This document shows, in pieces, positions 27,205 through 34,695 of a stretch of DNA of 64,000 nucleotides. Below the pieces are notes generated by a model. That model was given only the letters and a program-made list of their open reading frames with translations, was not told where the DNA came from and did no database searches. The number at the start of each line of letters is the position of its first letter. Position 1 is the stretch's first letter. The position numbers were made by a program, and so were the translations under genes. Source of the DNA: Chryseobacterium angstadtii (lineage in GTDB: Bacteria > Bacteroidota > Bacteroidia > Flavobacteriales > Weeksellaceae); the NCBI RefSeq assembly GCF_001045465.1, contig NZ_LFND01000004.1, positions 62,001 to 126,000 of the forward strand, in the 5' to 3' direction.

Positions 27205-27822
27205 TTAAGGTGTTGTTCCCCAATAGAGGTTTGCTTTTTCTTCGTTGATATTTAAAGTTCCGCCGGGACATCTTCCGGAAATAATGGCTTTAAGCCCTTC
27301 TGCCTGAACGATGATTTTGGATAATTTTCTCCAGACCGTTCCCAGCGCACTGTCCGGGAGCCCTTTTTCTTCATGGCTCACAAAAATGATCAGCTTGTTT
27401 TTATGTTTTTCTTTAAGCTCAAGAACCATTTTCCGGGTGATTTCATCCCGGTATACTGTGGTATTGTCTATGAATATGATCTTAGGACATTTCCTGGATT
27501 CGAATTTCTGCGTTAGTTCATCCCAGGGCATATAATCCAGCAGCTTAAAATTCCGGTCCGTATCCGAAAGTCCCGCAGAAACCATAGCCGAGATAATGTC
27601 CTTTGAGAAACCCTCCTCCGCGGAAACGTACAGCACTTTCCCGAAACCGGAGAGGTATTTGGCCAGCATCATGGCAAAAGTGGTTTTTCCGTTTTTTTCT
27701 GCCCCGCCCAGATACCAGAATCCGGCTGTTTCCGGCTGCCCGAAGGACTCTTTCCATAATCCTTCGAATTCAAATTGTTTAAAGACGATGGATAAGGCCT
27801 GTTTTACTGATATTGATTTCAT
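27205..27822 (-). CDS. P-loop ATPase of RecA/RadA type, early operon
   Basis: 205 aa. Walker A is GGAEKNGKTTFAM (residues about 35-47), Walker B is PKIIFIDNT. A strand VLYVSAEEG and the later IIFVSHEEKG fit the RecA-like core, as in DnaB/RadA-type or phage DNA-handling ATPases. It overlaps the MuB-like gene by 4 nt. A second ATPase next to MuB is not part of phage Mu itself, so it may be a Bacteroidota-specific addition to the transposition or repair step. Confidence 0.75.
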   Translation of the reverse strand: MKSISVKQALSIVFKQFEFEGLWKESFGQPETAGFWYLGGAEKNGKTTFAMMLAKYLSGFGKVLYVSAEEGFSKDIISAMVSAGLSDTDRNFKLLDYMPWDELTQKFESRKCPKIIFIDNTTVYRDEITRKMVLELKEKHKNKLIIFVSHEEKGLPDSALGTVWRKLSKIIVQAEGLKAIISGRCPGGTLNINEEKANLYWGTTP

Positions 27823-28745
27823 GATCTGCTGATATTAACCAGGGTTTTAAGGTATCTCAAAGATCTCATTTTGCCGTCTTCCTGTCCTTTTCTGATCTTG
27901 TACGGTGCATCTACTTTTACCATACAGCTTCGGATGACTTCATTCACTGCGGTTTTATCTTCAAGGTTCACATAGGCTACATCTCCGATGAGTTTCGTGT
28001 AAAACTTTTTCCGGTCTTCCGGGCCTCTCGGAACCAGAGTTACAAAATCGTCCGAAAAGCGGCTGAAGATTTCTGCAAAACCTACTTTGTGATTATTGAT
28101 TCCTTTGGTGATTTTTGCTCTGAGGCCATCTGCCCCGATCATAAACCAGGCGCAGCGGTCTACCGTGTCGTTCATGATGCCTTTCAGTTCCAGGTAAGCG
28201 CTGTATTCCAAATCTCCTGCTTCGTCTATACATACAAAAGGGTTTTCAAGCATATTCAGAGCATATTTTACATTTTCAAGCACTTCATGGTATTTTCCTT
28301 TCGTTCCACAACCTAAAACCAGAGCCAGCTGACGGATAAATCTTACTTTGGTATGGGTTTGTGAAGCGTCTACATAGAATGCATTTTTCATCTGCGAAAT
28401 AATAGCTTTGGCGCATTCTGTTTTCCCGATCCCGCAGTCGTCTACCAGGATCATGGAGCTTTTGGATTTCTGGCAGAACATGAAGCTTTCGTGCATTTGT
28501 TCGTAGACTTCGGTTCTGGCAAATTTCCAGCTGCTTTTGCTGATGTCTACCTGAAATTTTCTTCCGATGTTCAACCATTCTCCGGATGAAAGCACTTTTT
28601 CCGTTTCGCCTTTCTTTATTCTGCTGTAGATGGAACTGCTTATATTCAGTGACTTTGCAAAAGCGGCATCGGTTCCTCCGAAATTGTTCCGGTGCTTCAT
28701 CATAGCTTCCCGGATCTGATATTTTAATTCTGTATTAATTTCCAT
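27819..28745 (-). CDS. MuB-like AAA+ transposition activator
   Basis: 308 aa from ATG 28745 (MEINTELKYQIREAM), chosen because in-frame starts at 28808 and 28838 run into the transposase gene; they remain possible. Residues 15-60 form an N-terminal helix-turn-helix (GGTDAAFAKSLNISSSIYSR), as in MuB. The AAA core has Walker A LVDDCGIGKTECAK and Walker B PFVCIDEAGD. MuB binds target DNA, stimulates MuA and gives target immunity. It follows the transposase gene, as in Mu. Confidence 0.85.
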   Translation of the reverse strand: MEINTELKYQIREAMMKHRNNFGGTDAAFAKSLNISSSIYSRIKKGETEKVLSSGEWLNIGRKFQVDISKSSWKFARTEVYEQMHESFMFCQKSKSSMILVDDCGIGKTECAKAIISQMKNAFYVDASQTHTKVRFIRQLALVLGCGTKGKYHEVLENVKYALNMLENPFVCIDEAGDLEYSAYLELKGIMNDTVDRCAWFMIGADGLRAKITKGINNHKVGFAEIFSRFSDDFVTLVPRGPEDRKKFYTKLIGDVAYVNLEDKTAVNEVIRSCMVKVDAPYKIRKGQEDGKMRSLRYLKTLVNISRS

Positions 28746-28758
28746 TGGTTCTGTGGTG

Positions 28759-30816
28759 TTATCTGAAGTTCGATTTCCAGCTTCTTGCAGTGCTTTCTGT
28801 TTCGTCATAATGGTATTCCGGAGTTTCTTTAAAAGCAACTTCCTCAGGAATAGATTCTGTCTGCGTATATTTTTTCCGGCCGGGAATCTGAAACTTGGTA
28901 TTCAGTATTTTTTTACGGTGGTCTATAATGGTGACCTGTTCTATTTCTCTTTTCTGCTGTGCCATAAAGGCGTTGACAGTGTTTTCGTAGGCAGACATCA
29001 GCTTTCTGCTGAGTTCTCCCTGTTCGTTTCTTTCATGCTTCGATTTGGAATATTCCGGGTGTGGAACGATATCGCAAAGCATCATGTCTTCATAATAAAT
29101 CATTGCTTTCAGGGTGCTGCCATCATTCCCGTCCAGCCAGAAGATTTTAAATTCTTTTCCTTCTACATATTTCATCAGCCTGATTAAATCCTCTCCTAAA
29201 GCAACCTGAGCGTTCATCCCCAAAACATAGGTGGTATTTCTGAAGTTGATGATACCCGCATTGCAGCTTGAGAGGGTTTCTTTTCCCAGATAAGGCAAAA
29301 ATGCCTGCCAGTTCGTGGGCTGTGTATTTTTATTCTGCATTTCGCAGAACACTTCCCACCTGGTTTTGTCTTTGTACCGGGAATGAGGAGAATTGTTCCA
29401 GATTTCAATATCATGTAAAGAATGATCTACAATATCCTCATAAGGAACAAAAACATCCTGATCTGCGCTCTTCTGATTTTCTTCTTTCCTTGCATGCGGC
29501 CTCGCCATCCAACCCAGTCTGCTTTTTTCATGTCTGTATCTTAGTTCTTCAAATTTTCTTTCAATGGCTTTTGATCTGGCGCGGTTCGCATAGATATTCA
29601 CACTGTCGAACATCGCTCCGTTTCTCAGAAATGTATCTTTAAAGCTGCTGTTCAGTGAACTCTCACATTCCAGTCCCAAAGGGAGATTAAAGCCCCATTC
29701 TGTATAATTCCGGATCATCTGGCGATAGAATTCGGTGATGATTCCTTCTTTTGTCTTTCCGTGCACCCAGCAGGTCCAGGCTTCGGATCCCAGGTCTATT
29801 CCCATATAAAACCACACCCGGTTTCTTTTTTTGTCGTACATAAAAGGCGGTTGCCTGTCGTCTATCGAAATAAGTGTTCCCGCTTCTTTGATTTTGGCTA
29901 ATTTGTGCCACGGAATAAACTCCTGCATTAACTTCTGCCTGTCTCCTGAGCGTTTGGCATAGGTTCCTATTCTGTTTTCCCATTTTCCCAGCCATGCTAC
30001 AATGGAACTATCCGATATCTCTTTAAACTTCCGGCTGTCTCCGCAGTCATAGATTTCTCCAGTCTCATTGGAAATAATTTCCAGATCTCCTTTCAAAAAT
30101 GCGCGATACTGAGCGGCTACTTCTGTCCTCGAAGGTTTGTAATCCTGTCCTGCGAAAATATCGTTCAGCAATGAAATCATTTCATCGGTCATCAGCTTCC
30201 TGTTCTGATTTTTCAATTTTCCGGAGATCAGACTTCCGAAATGATATCCTCCATCTTCAAACGAATGGAAAAACGGTTTCCAGATTCTGTCAAATGCTCT
30301 GTAGGACGATGGTATGGTGTGTTCCGTATTAAAAAGTCTGGGCAGATATTCATTAAAGGTGACTAGGTCTGTACATAATGAAGGAAGCAGTCCCCGGCCT
30401 GAGCTTTTTTTAAGTTTTTTCCATTCTTCCAGGCGGGCTATTCTCAATCTTTCGGCGGCTATCAGTACACTTGCGTTGGTAATGTATTCCTGTTTAAAGC
30501 TTTCCTTCAAGGGAGTTCCGTCTTCAAATCTGAAATCTGTAAAATAACGTACGGCGGCCGGATCAAACTGAAAAAACGGGATCAGCGGATGGTGCATTTT
30601 GCGTGGATCTCCGATGCTGTCCTGCATTTCTTTGGGGAGTGAATCAAAATCAATGAGCATCTGTCTTCCGTTTCCTCCTTTTCTTACCTGTTTGATTCCA
30701 AAGGGAAGGTCCCGGTATCTTTGAATTTTTTTCTGAAGCGCATCCAGTGTGGTAAAATAAGCCGGAACAAGTTCGTCCTTCGTTACTGTCAGTATATTTC
30801 CCCAGTGAGTCGGCAT
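28759..30816 (-). CDS. MuA-like transposase (rve/DDE family)
   Basis: 685 aa. N-terminus residues 1-75: winged-helix end-binding part (WGNILTVTKDELVP). Catalytic RNase H-like core at about 310-450: first acid in LISIDD (D319/D320), strand YMGIDLGSEAWTCWVHG, third acid in KAIERKFEELR (E419). The usual second Asp lies in a stretch that reads LECESSLNSSF (E383/E385), see findings. A C-terminal beta barrel (GIINFRNTTYVLG) and a basic tail for MuB contact follow. It would act at the element ends for integration and replicative transposition. It is the first large early gene. Confidence 0.85.
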   Translation of the reverse strand: MPTHWGNILTVTKDELVPAYFTTLDALQKKIQRYRDLPFGIKQVRKGGNGRQMLIDFDSLPKEMQDSIGDPRKMHHPLIPFFQFDPAAVRYFTDFRFEDGTPLKESFKQEYITNASVLIAAERLRIARLEEWKKLKKSSGRGLLPSLCTDLVTFNEYLPRLFNTEHTIPSSYRAFDRIWKPFFHSFEDGGYHFGSLISGKLKNQNRKLMTDEMISLLNDIFAGQDYKPSRTEVAAQYRAFLKGDLEIISNETGEIYDCGDSRKFKEISDSSIVAWLGKWENRIGTYAKRSGDRQKLMQEFIPWHKLAKIKEAGTLISIDDRQPPFMYDKKRNRVWFYMGIDLGSEAWTCWVHGKTKEGIITEFYRQMIRNYTEWGFNLPLGLECESSLNSSFKDTFLRNGAMFDSVNIYANRARSKAIERKFEELRYRHEKSRLGWMARPHARKEENQKSADQDVFVPYEDIVDHSLHDIEIWNNSPHSRYKDKTRWEVFCEMQNKNTQPTNWQAFLPYLGKETLSSCNAGIINFRNTTYVLGMNAQVALGEDLIRLMKYVEGKEFKIFWLDGNDGSTLKAMIYYEDMMLCDIVPHPEYSKSKHERNEQGELSRKLMSAYENTVNAFMAQQKREIEQVTIIDHRKKILNTKFQIPGRKKYTQTESIPEEVAFKETPEYHYDETESTARSWKSNFR

Positions 30817-30838
30817 GTTTCGCTATTTTTTGTTGATC

Positions 30839-30973
30839 TTACTGGGGTTTGTACCTGATGATAAAGAAAATCCCGAGTATGATTCTATAGCTGGCGGTTT
30901 CTTTGTTTCCGGTTTTGGCATCCACCACATCTATTTTTCTGTGGCAGAATAAGTTCTGAAGTATTTTTTTCAT
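30839..30973 (-). CDS. Small basic protein, 44 aa, coupled to the preceding gene
   Basis: Read on the minus strand from ATG 30973 to TAA at 30839: starts MKKILQNLFCHRK and ends FFIIRYKPQ. The start overlaps the preceding stop as ATGA (30970-30973), and the stop lies 22 bp before the transposase start, so it fits the operon precisely. C-terminal part hydrophobic (IILGIFFII), possibly membrane-associated. No function known. Confidence 0.5.
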   Translation of the reverse strand: MKKILQNLFCHRKIDVVDAKTGNKETASYRIILGIFFIIRYKPQ

Positions 30974-31197
30974 GGTATTTTGCTGTTAAGTGATTGGACT
31001 TCGCTGTGAATGGCTTCTTCGGTTCTCCTTAAAAAAGTATGGTATTCTTTCTTTAAAACATCTGATTTTTCACCTACTCTGTCACCACGTAAAGACTTAC
31101 GAATGAAGTCGATTGAGCACTCATGTCGGTCCTTCAGAATATTTAATATTTCTGTATTGTAATACGTTCTTTTTTTAGTAGTTTTGTTCATTGCCAT
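30970..31197 (-). CDS. First early gene, 75 aa, possible Ner/Cro-like regulator
   Basis: Starts at ATG 31197 (MAMNKTTKKRTYYN); a longer frame to 31275 would run through the operator repeats and is rejected. Basic, helical protein with a sequence (NTEILNILKDRHECSIDFIRKSLRGDRVG) that could form a helix-turn-helix. It occupies the place of Mu ner, the early negative regulator opposite the repressor. No clear family match by eye. Confidence 0.6.
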   Translation of the reverse strand: MAMNKTTKKRTYYNTEILNILKDRHECSIDFIRKSLRGDRVGEKSDVLKKEYHTFLRRTEEAIHSEVQSLNSKIP

Positions 31198-31214
31198 GTT
31201 TGTCTTTTGGATGG

Positions 31215-31272
31215 GACAAATGTCGCAAAATTTCACGAATAACCAAATGAAAATTCGAAAAATTTCACGAAT
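31215..31272. promoter_or_regulatory. Operator cluster between repressor and early operon
   Basis: Between the divergent starts (31197 and 31293) lie two identical 14-bp copies of AAAATTTCACGAAT at 31227-31240 and 31259-31272, spaced 32 bp start to start (about three helical turns). Between them is a palindromic TTCGAA (31254-31259) similar to the core TTCACGAA. A further short palindrome GACAAATGTC lies at 31215-31224. This layout is what a cooperative repressor needs to control both directions. Confidence 0.65.
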
Positions 31273-31292
31273 CAAAGTTTAATTAACTGATT

Positions 31293-32087
31293 ATGAATGG
31301 AATAAATTTTCGCATAAAACAACTCGTTGACCACTTCGCCAATGGCAATAATTCTGTTTTTGCCCATATGATTGGAGTAAACGAATCCAATATCAGAAGC
31401 TATATCAACGGGACAGAGCCTAAATTCAACATTATCGAAAAAATTTGCACAGCACTCGCAATAAATCCCGAATGGTTGATCATGGATCGCGGAGAAATGC
31501 TGAAAGAAGATAAAAAAGAACAGGCTTTGCTGCATACGGATTTTTACCATCGGGTTCCTCAGGTAGTCACTGTTGATTCACACAATAAAGACAATATTGC
31601 GCTGGTGCCAAATAAGCTTAAAGCCGGGTATCTGCAGGGATATAATGACCCCAATTTCATTAAACTTCTCCCAACATTCCGACTGCCGAATCTTAATAAC
31701 GGGGTATTCAGGATGTTTGAAATTGAAGGAAATTCAATGTTCCCGACGCTGCCCGACAGAACTTATGTGGTTGCGCAGTTTGTGGAAGACTGGGTACACG
31801 GGATCAGTGATAACAGGCTTTATGCTATTATCTCGAATGAAATTGAAGACGGACTGATCAAAAGATGCCTGAACCGGATCAAAAAGTATGATAACTTAAT
31901 CTGCAAATCGGACAACAGACGCAGCTACCCTACTCAAAATATCCACCCCAATACCATCAAAGAAGTATGGGAAGTAAAACTGCATCTGAACTTTAATCTG
32001 CCGGATCCTGCTGATTTTTACGACCGATTGAATGATCTGGAAGCAGAAATACAGTTTTTAAAGCTCAATAGAAACATAAACGATTGA
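31293..32087 (+). CDS. LexA/CI-like phage repressor with S24 peptidase domain
   Basis: 264 aa. N-terminal helix-turn-helix (NNSVFAHMIGVNESNIRSYI). A cleavage site Ala111-Gly112 (KLKAGYLQG) is followed by the catalytic Ser148 (EGNSMFPTL) and Lys190 (DGLIKRCLNRI), spacing close to LexA and CI. It should bind the operators at 31215-31272, repress the early operon and itself, and be inactivated by RecA-stimulated self-cleavage under DNA damage. Divergent from the early operon, as in Mu and lambdoid systems. C-terminal coiled coil (residues 240-260) may help oligomerise. Confidence 0.88.
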   Translation: MNGINFRIKQLVDHFANGNNSVFAHMIGVNESNIRSYINGTEPKFNIIEKICTALAINPEWLIMDRGEMLKEDKKEQALLHTDFYHRVPQVVTVDSHNKDNIALVPNKLKAGYLQGYNDPNFIKLLPTFRLPNLNNGVFRMFEIEGNSMFPTLPDRTYVVAQFVEDWVHGISDNRLYAIISNEIEDGLIKRCLNRIKKYDNLICKSDNRRSYPTQNIHPNTIKEVWEVKLHLNFNLPDPADFYDRLNDLEAEIQFLKLNRNIND

Positions 32088-32210
32088 AAAACAACAAACT
32101 AACATAAAAATCTAAGTCCCCTATATACCCCCGAATCTTTATTTTTGTACTTTTAGGACTGTTTTTAAGGCTTTATTGTTCCTTTAAAAACATCGGAAGA
32201 ATAAGCAGTC

Positions 32211-32246
32211 TGTCCATGCAGATGTCCATCCAAGTGTCCATGCAAA
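32211..32246. repeat. Three tandem 12-bp repeats near the right end of the island
   Basis: Units start at 32211, 32223 and 32235 with the core TGTCCATNCA. Directly repeated short units at the end of a Mu-like element are candidates for transposase or regulator binding sites; no matching copies are seen near the left end. Confidence 0.6.
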
Positions 32247-32324
32247 GGTTTCTACAAAGATTCTAATCCTTATTTTCTAAATACTGCATATCACGCTGAG
32301 GCCTGTGTTTAAGCCTATTTATAC

Positions 32325-32346
32325 AAAAAGCGCCTGATAGGGCGCT
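32325..32346 (-). terminator. Hairpin terminator, probably of the LytTR regulator gene
   Basis: Perfect 6-bp stem AGCGCC (32329-32334) / GGCGCT (32341-32346), loop of 6. The T-tract lies on the minus-strand side, so it best serves transcripts coming from 32526; T-poor on the plus side. Confidence 0.6.
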
Positions 32347-32525
32347 GTGTTACTTTTATGTCTGTTCTGTACAAAATGTGGCGTTTGGAAAAATAAAGCA
32401 GATCTCCACAATGCATCAATAATTAACTGTAAATCAATTATTAAAATAAATATTGAGTCAATTCAGAATTGGACATTTTAATTAATGGGGAGTAGATTGC
32501 CTCATTAACTGTGCTTCTTTTTTGA

Positions 32526-33290
32526 TCAACTGTTCAGCCAGCTTAGAAATTCAGTAATCTGCATCTTGCTGATGAAAACATCTGCATTTACTTCAGGAGC
32601 CGGGGAAAGTTTCAGTTCGATTTTTTGACTTGAATGTTTAATAATTTCTACGATTGCATTTTTATGAATGATAAACTTACGGTTGATTCTGAAGAAAAGC
32701 TCCGGATTTAATTTATGTATAATATCTTTAATGGTATCGTCATAAATATAGGTCTGGTTATCGTTTGTTGTCAGAAAAAGATATTTTCCTGAGGCGAAAA
32801 AATAAGCGGCTTCATTTTCATCTACAGACTTGAGCTTATTCCCTTCTCTCACCATAAAACGCTTCATCTTTTCAGCATCGTCTGCCTGTCGCAAAGTAGA
32901 CATTGTTTTGAGTACCGGTTCAGGATCGAAATTGGATCTGATGGAAATGAATTTCTGTAAGGCCTGATGAAGCTCTTCTTCTTCAAAAGGCTTCAGAAGA
33001 TAATCTATAGTAAAATGCCGGAATACCCTTAAAGCATATTCATCAAAAGCAGTTATGAAAATAACGGGAGTGAAAAGTTCCACCTGTTCAAAAATTTCCA
33101 GACTCATGCCGTCTCCCAGATGAATATCCATAAAAATAAGATCTGCAGACTGACTGAGAAAGAAATCTATAGCCTGGGTTTTTGAACGGAGAATCACGGT
33201 CTCTGTAACAGGGACTATGCTTTGCTTATCCAATAAATCCTTGAGATAATTAACGGCCAGCAATTCATCTTCTATAATGGCGATTCTCAT
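32526..33290 (-). CDS. LytTR-family response regulator
   Basis: 254 aa from ATG 33290 (MRIAIIEDELLAVNYL); the frame opens at 33335 but the receiver domain begins here. Receiver: acidic EDE, phospho-acceptor in LIFMDIHLG, Lys in LLKPF. C-terminal LytTR DNA-binding domain about residues 145-250 (YFFASGKYLFLTTNDN, FFRINRKFIIHKNAIV). Its likely kinase is the LytS-like protein at 40736-42322, at the other end of the SusCD/protease locus. A terminator precedes the gene, so it may be transcribed separately. Confidence 0.9.
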   Translation of the reverse strand: MRIAIIEDELLAVNYLKDLLDKQSIVPVTETVILRSKTQAIDFFLSQSADLIFMDIHLGDGMSLEIFEQVELFTPVIFITAFDEYALRVFRHFTIDYLLKPFEEEELHQALQKFISIRSNFDPEPVLKTMSTLRQADDAEKMKRFMVREGNKLKSVDENEAAYFFASGKYLFLTTNDNQTYIYDDTIKDIIHKLNPELFFRINRKFIIHKNAIVEIIKHSSQKIELKLSPAPEVNADVFISKMQITEFLSWLNS

Positions 33291-33306
33291 AACCCTGCAA
33301 AAATAC

Positions 33307-33342
33307 AAAAAAACCGCTAGAACTATTACATTCAAGCGGTTT
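33307..33342 (-). terminator. Terminator after the SusD-like gene
   Basis: 8-bp stem AAACCGCT (33311-33318) / AGCGGTTT (33335-33342); minus-strand T-run follows. It separates the SusCD transcript from the LytTR gene. Confidence 0.7.
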
Positions 33343-33363
33343 CAGGGTTGTTAATATGAAATG

Positions 33364-34692
33364 TTATAAATTAGGATTATTCTTCTTAGCACTCATAGGA
33401 AATTCAATGGTGTATCTCACATCATTCTGCTGAAGAATATACTCTGTACCGTTCACGTTATGGATAATTTTTTTCTGATTAGCTCTCCTTAAATCAAACC
33501 AACGTTGTCCTTCCAATGCAAATTCTCTGAATCTTTCGTCCAGGATAAAATTCATGAATTCTGTAGTATTCATCGGAGTCATCTGGTTTTGAACTGCGGT
33601 GTAGCCATCCGGAGTGTACCTGTTCTTTAACACTTTAAGCAATGTATCTTTCGCTTCACTCAGTCTGTTCAGTTTCAACAAGGCTTCAGATTTTATAAAG
33701 TACATCTCTGCACTTCTGAAAGATACTCTGAAATCAATAGCTCCTCCTTTGATCACTTTGTATTTGCTGCCGTTCTTTTCAAAATAAAGTCCGAATCTTT
33801 TGTCTGTAGCCGTATTGTATTGCGAGATCAGTTCCGGAGAGGCAAAGGAAACATTCTGCACTGCGATATTGAATGCATTATCCAAAGCAAGAATAGATTC
33901 TACTGAAGCAAAATGGTTAGGAGCTGTAGCAGTCGTATTTAGATTACTTACATCTCCTTTAACCGCTAGGGTCTGTTCTGAAAAACTTAAAGCCTTATTC
34001 CAGTCACTCTGGTAAAGAGCAATTCTCGCCTGAAAAGCTTTCAAAGCTACCTTTGAGAATCTGTAATTGATACCGGACGGTTGCTTCTCCTCCATCATCA
34101 GTCCTTCTGCTTTTGCAATATCTGCATGCACCTGATCATAAACTTCCTGTACAGAAGAAGGTTTCAGCACCTGTTCAAGATCAATTTCAAGACTGATAGG
34201 TACTCCTCTGTCTGTTGCTGCAGTAGCACTGTTGTATGGTTTTCCATAAAGATTCACCATATCAAAATATAAATAGGCACGAAGCGCATAGGCTTCTGCA
34301 AGAATCTGCTGTTTTTCAGGAGAATCTGCCATGGTTTTGCTTCCTTCGATGATGATCTGATTCAGATAAAAGTTCACTGAATAAAAAGCCACCCACGGAA
34401 ATTCTGCCGTTGCCTGATCTGTATTTGAATCTTTCCACATCGCAATTTCACGATATATATTGAATTCATTTACACTCTCATCTATATTCATCTCATCGGT
34501 ACGCAAAGCGGTTAAAGATTTATGAATAGGATATTTTGAATATGCTGATGTAAGTACTTTACGGTAATCTTCCACACTGACAGGAATAATTTTTCCTTCA
34601 GGCTGTATATCTAAAAAACGGTCACATCCGATAGTGGAAAGGCTTAATGCTGCGATCGCAATGATTGTTGTAATTTTTCTCATTTTTCTCAA
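33364..34692 (-). CDS. SusD/RagB-like outer membrane nutrient-binding lipoprotein
   Basis: 442 aa. The start (MRKMRKITTIIAIAALSLSTIGCDRFLD) has a lipobox ending in Cys near residue 23. The helical TPR-type SusD fold is shown by EAYALRAYLYFDMVNLYG and the C-terminal RFREFALEGQRWFDLRRAN, a hallmark of the SusD family. It should cap the SusC-like transporter encoded 3 bp upstream and bind the substrate at the cell surface. Confidence 0.92.
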   Translation of the reverse strand: MRKMRKITTIIAIAALSLSTIGCDRFLDIQPEGKIIPVSVEDYRKVLTSAYSKYPIHKSLTALRTDEMNIDESVNEFNIYREIAMWKDSNTDQATAEFPWVAFYSVNFYLNQIIIEGSKTMADSPEKQQILAEAYALRAYLYFDMVNLYGKPYNSATAATDRGVPISLEIDLEQVLKPSSVQEVYDQVHADIAKAEGLMMEEKQPSGINYRFSKVALKAFQARIALYQSDWNKALSFSEQTLAVKGDVSNLNTTATAPNHFASVESILALDNAFNIAVQNVSFASPELISQYNTATDKRFGLYFEKNGSKYKVIKGGAIDFRVSFRSAEMYFIKSEALLKLNRLSEAKDTLLKVLKNRYTPDGYTAVQNQMTPMNTTEFMNFILDERFREFALEGQRWFDLRRANQKKIIHNVNGTEYILQQNDVRYTIEFPMSAKKNNPNL

Positions 34693-34695
34693 GTT

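Larger units (their letters stand above)
7472..32087. mobile_element. Headless contractile-tail (tailocin) island with Mu-like transposition genes
   Basis: A continuous block of phage-derived genes bounded by a terminator on the left and a LexA-like repressor on the right. It holds regulation (repressor, small early genes), a MuA-like transposase and MuB-like ATPase, lysis (CHAP-like endolysin, unimolecular spanin) and a full contractile tail. Every gene of at least 60 codons was inspected and none resembles terminase, portal, protease, scaffold, major capsid or head-tail connector. The sheath (386 aa) has the size of R-pyocin sheaths. Exact ends are unknown: no Mu-like TGT/ACA termini or 5-bp target duplication could be identified. 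Alternatives: a prophage that lost its head module by deletion, or head genes located elsewhere. Confidence 0.75.
32088..32525. other. Intergenic right flank of the island (438 bp)
   Basis: No gene. It holds three tandem 12-bp units beginning TGTCCATGCA / TGTCCATCCA / TGTCCATGCA (32211-32244), a hairpin at 32329-32346, and GCGTTTGGAA at 32381-32390 which is the reverse complement of a 10-mer at 7394-7403. The right boundary of the island is expected here. Confidence 0.5.
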
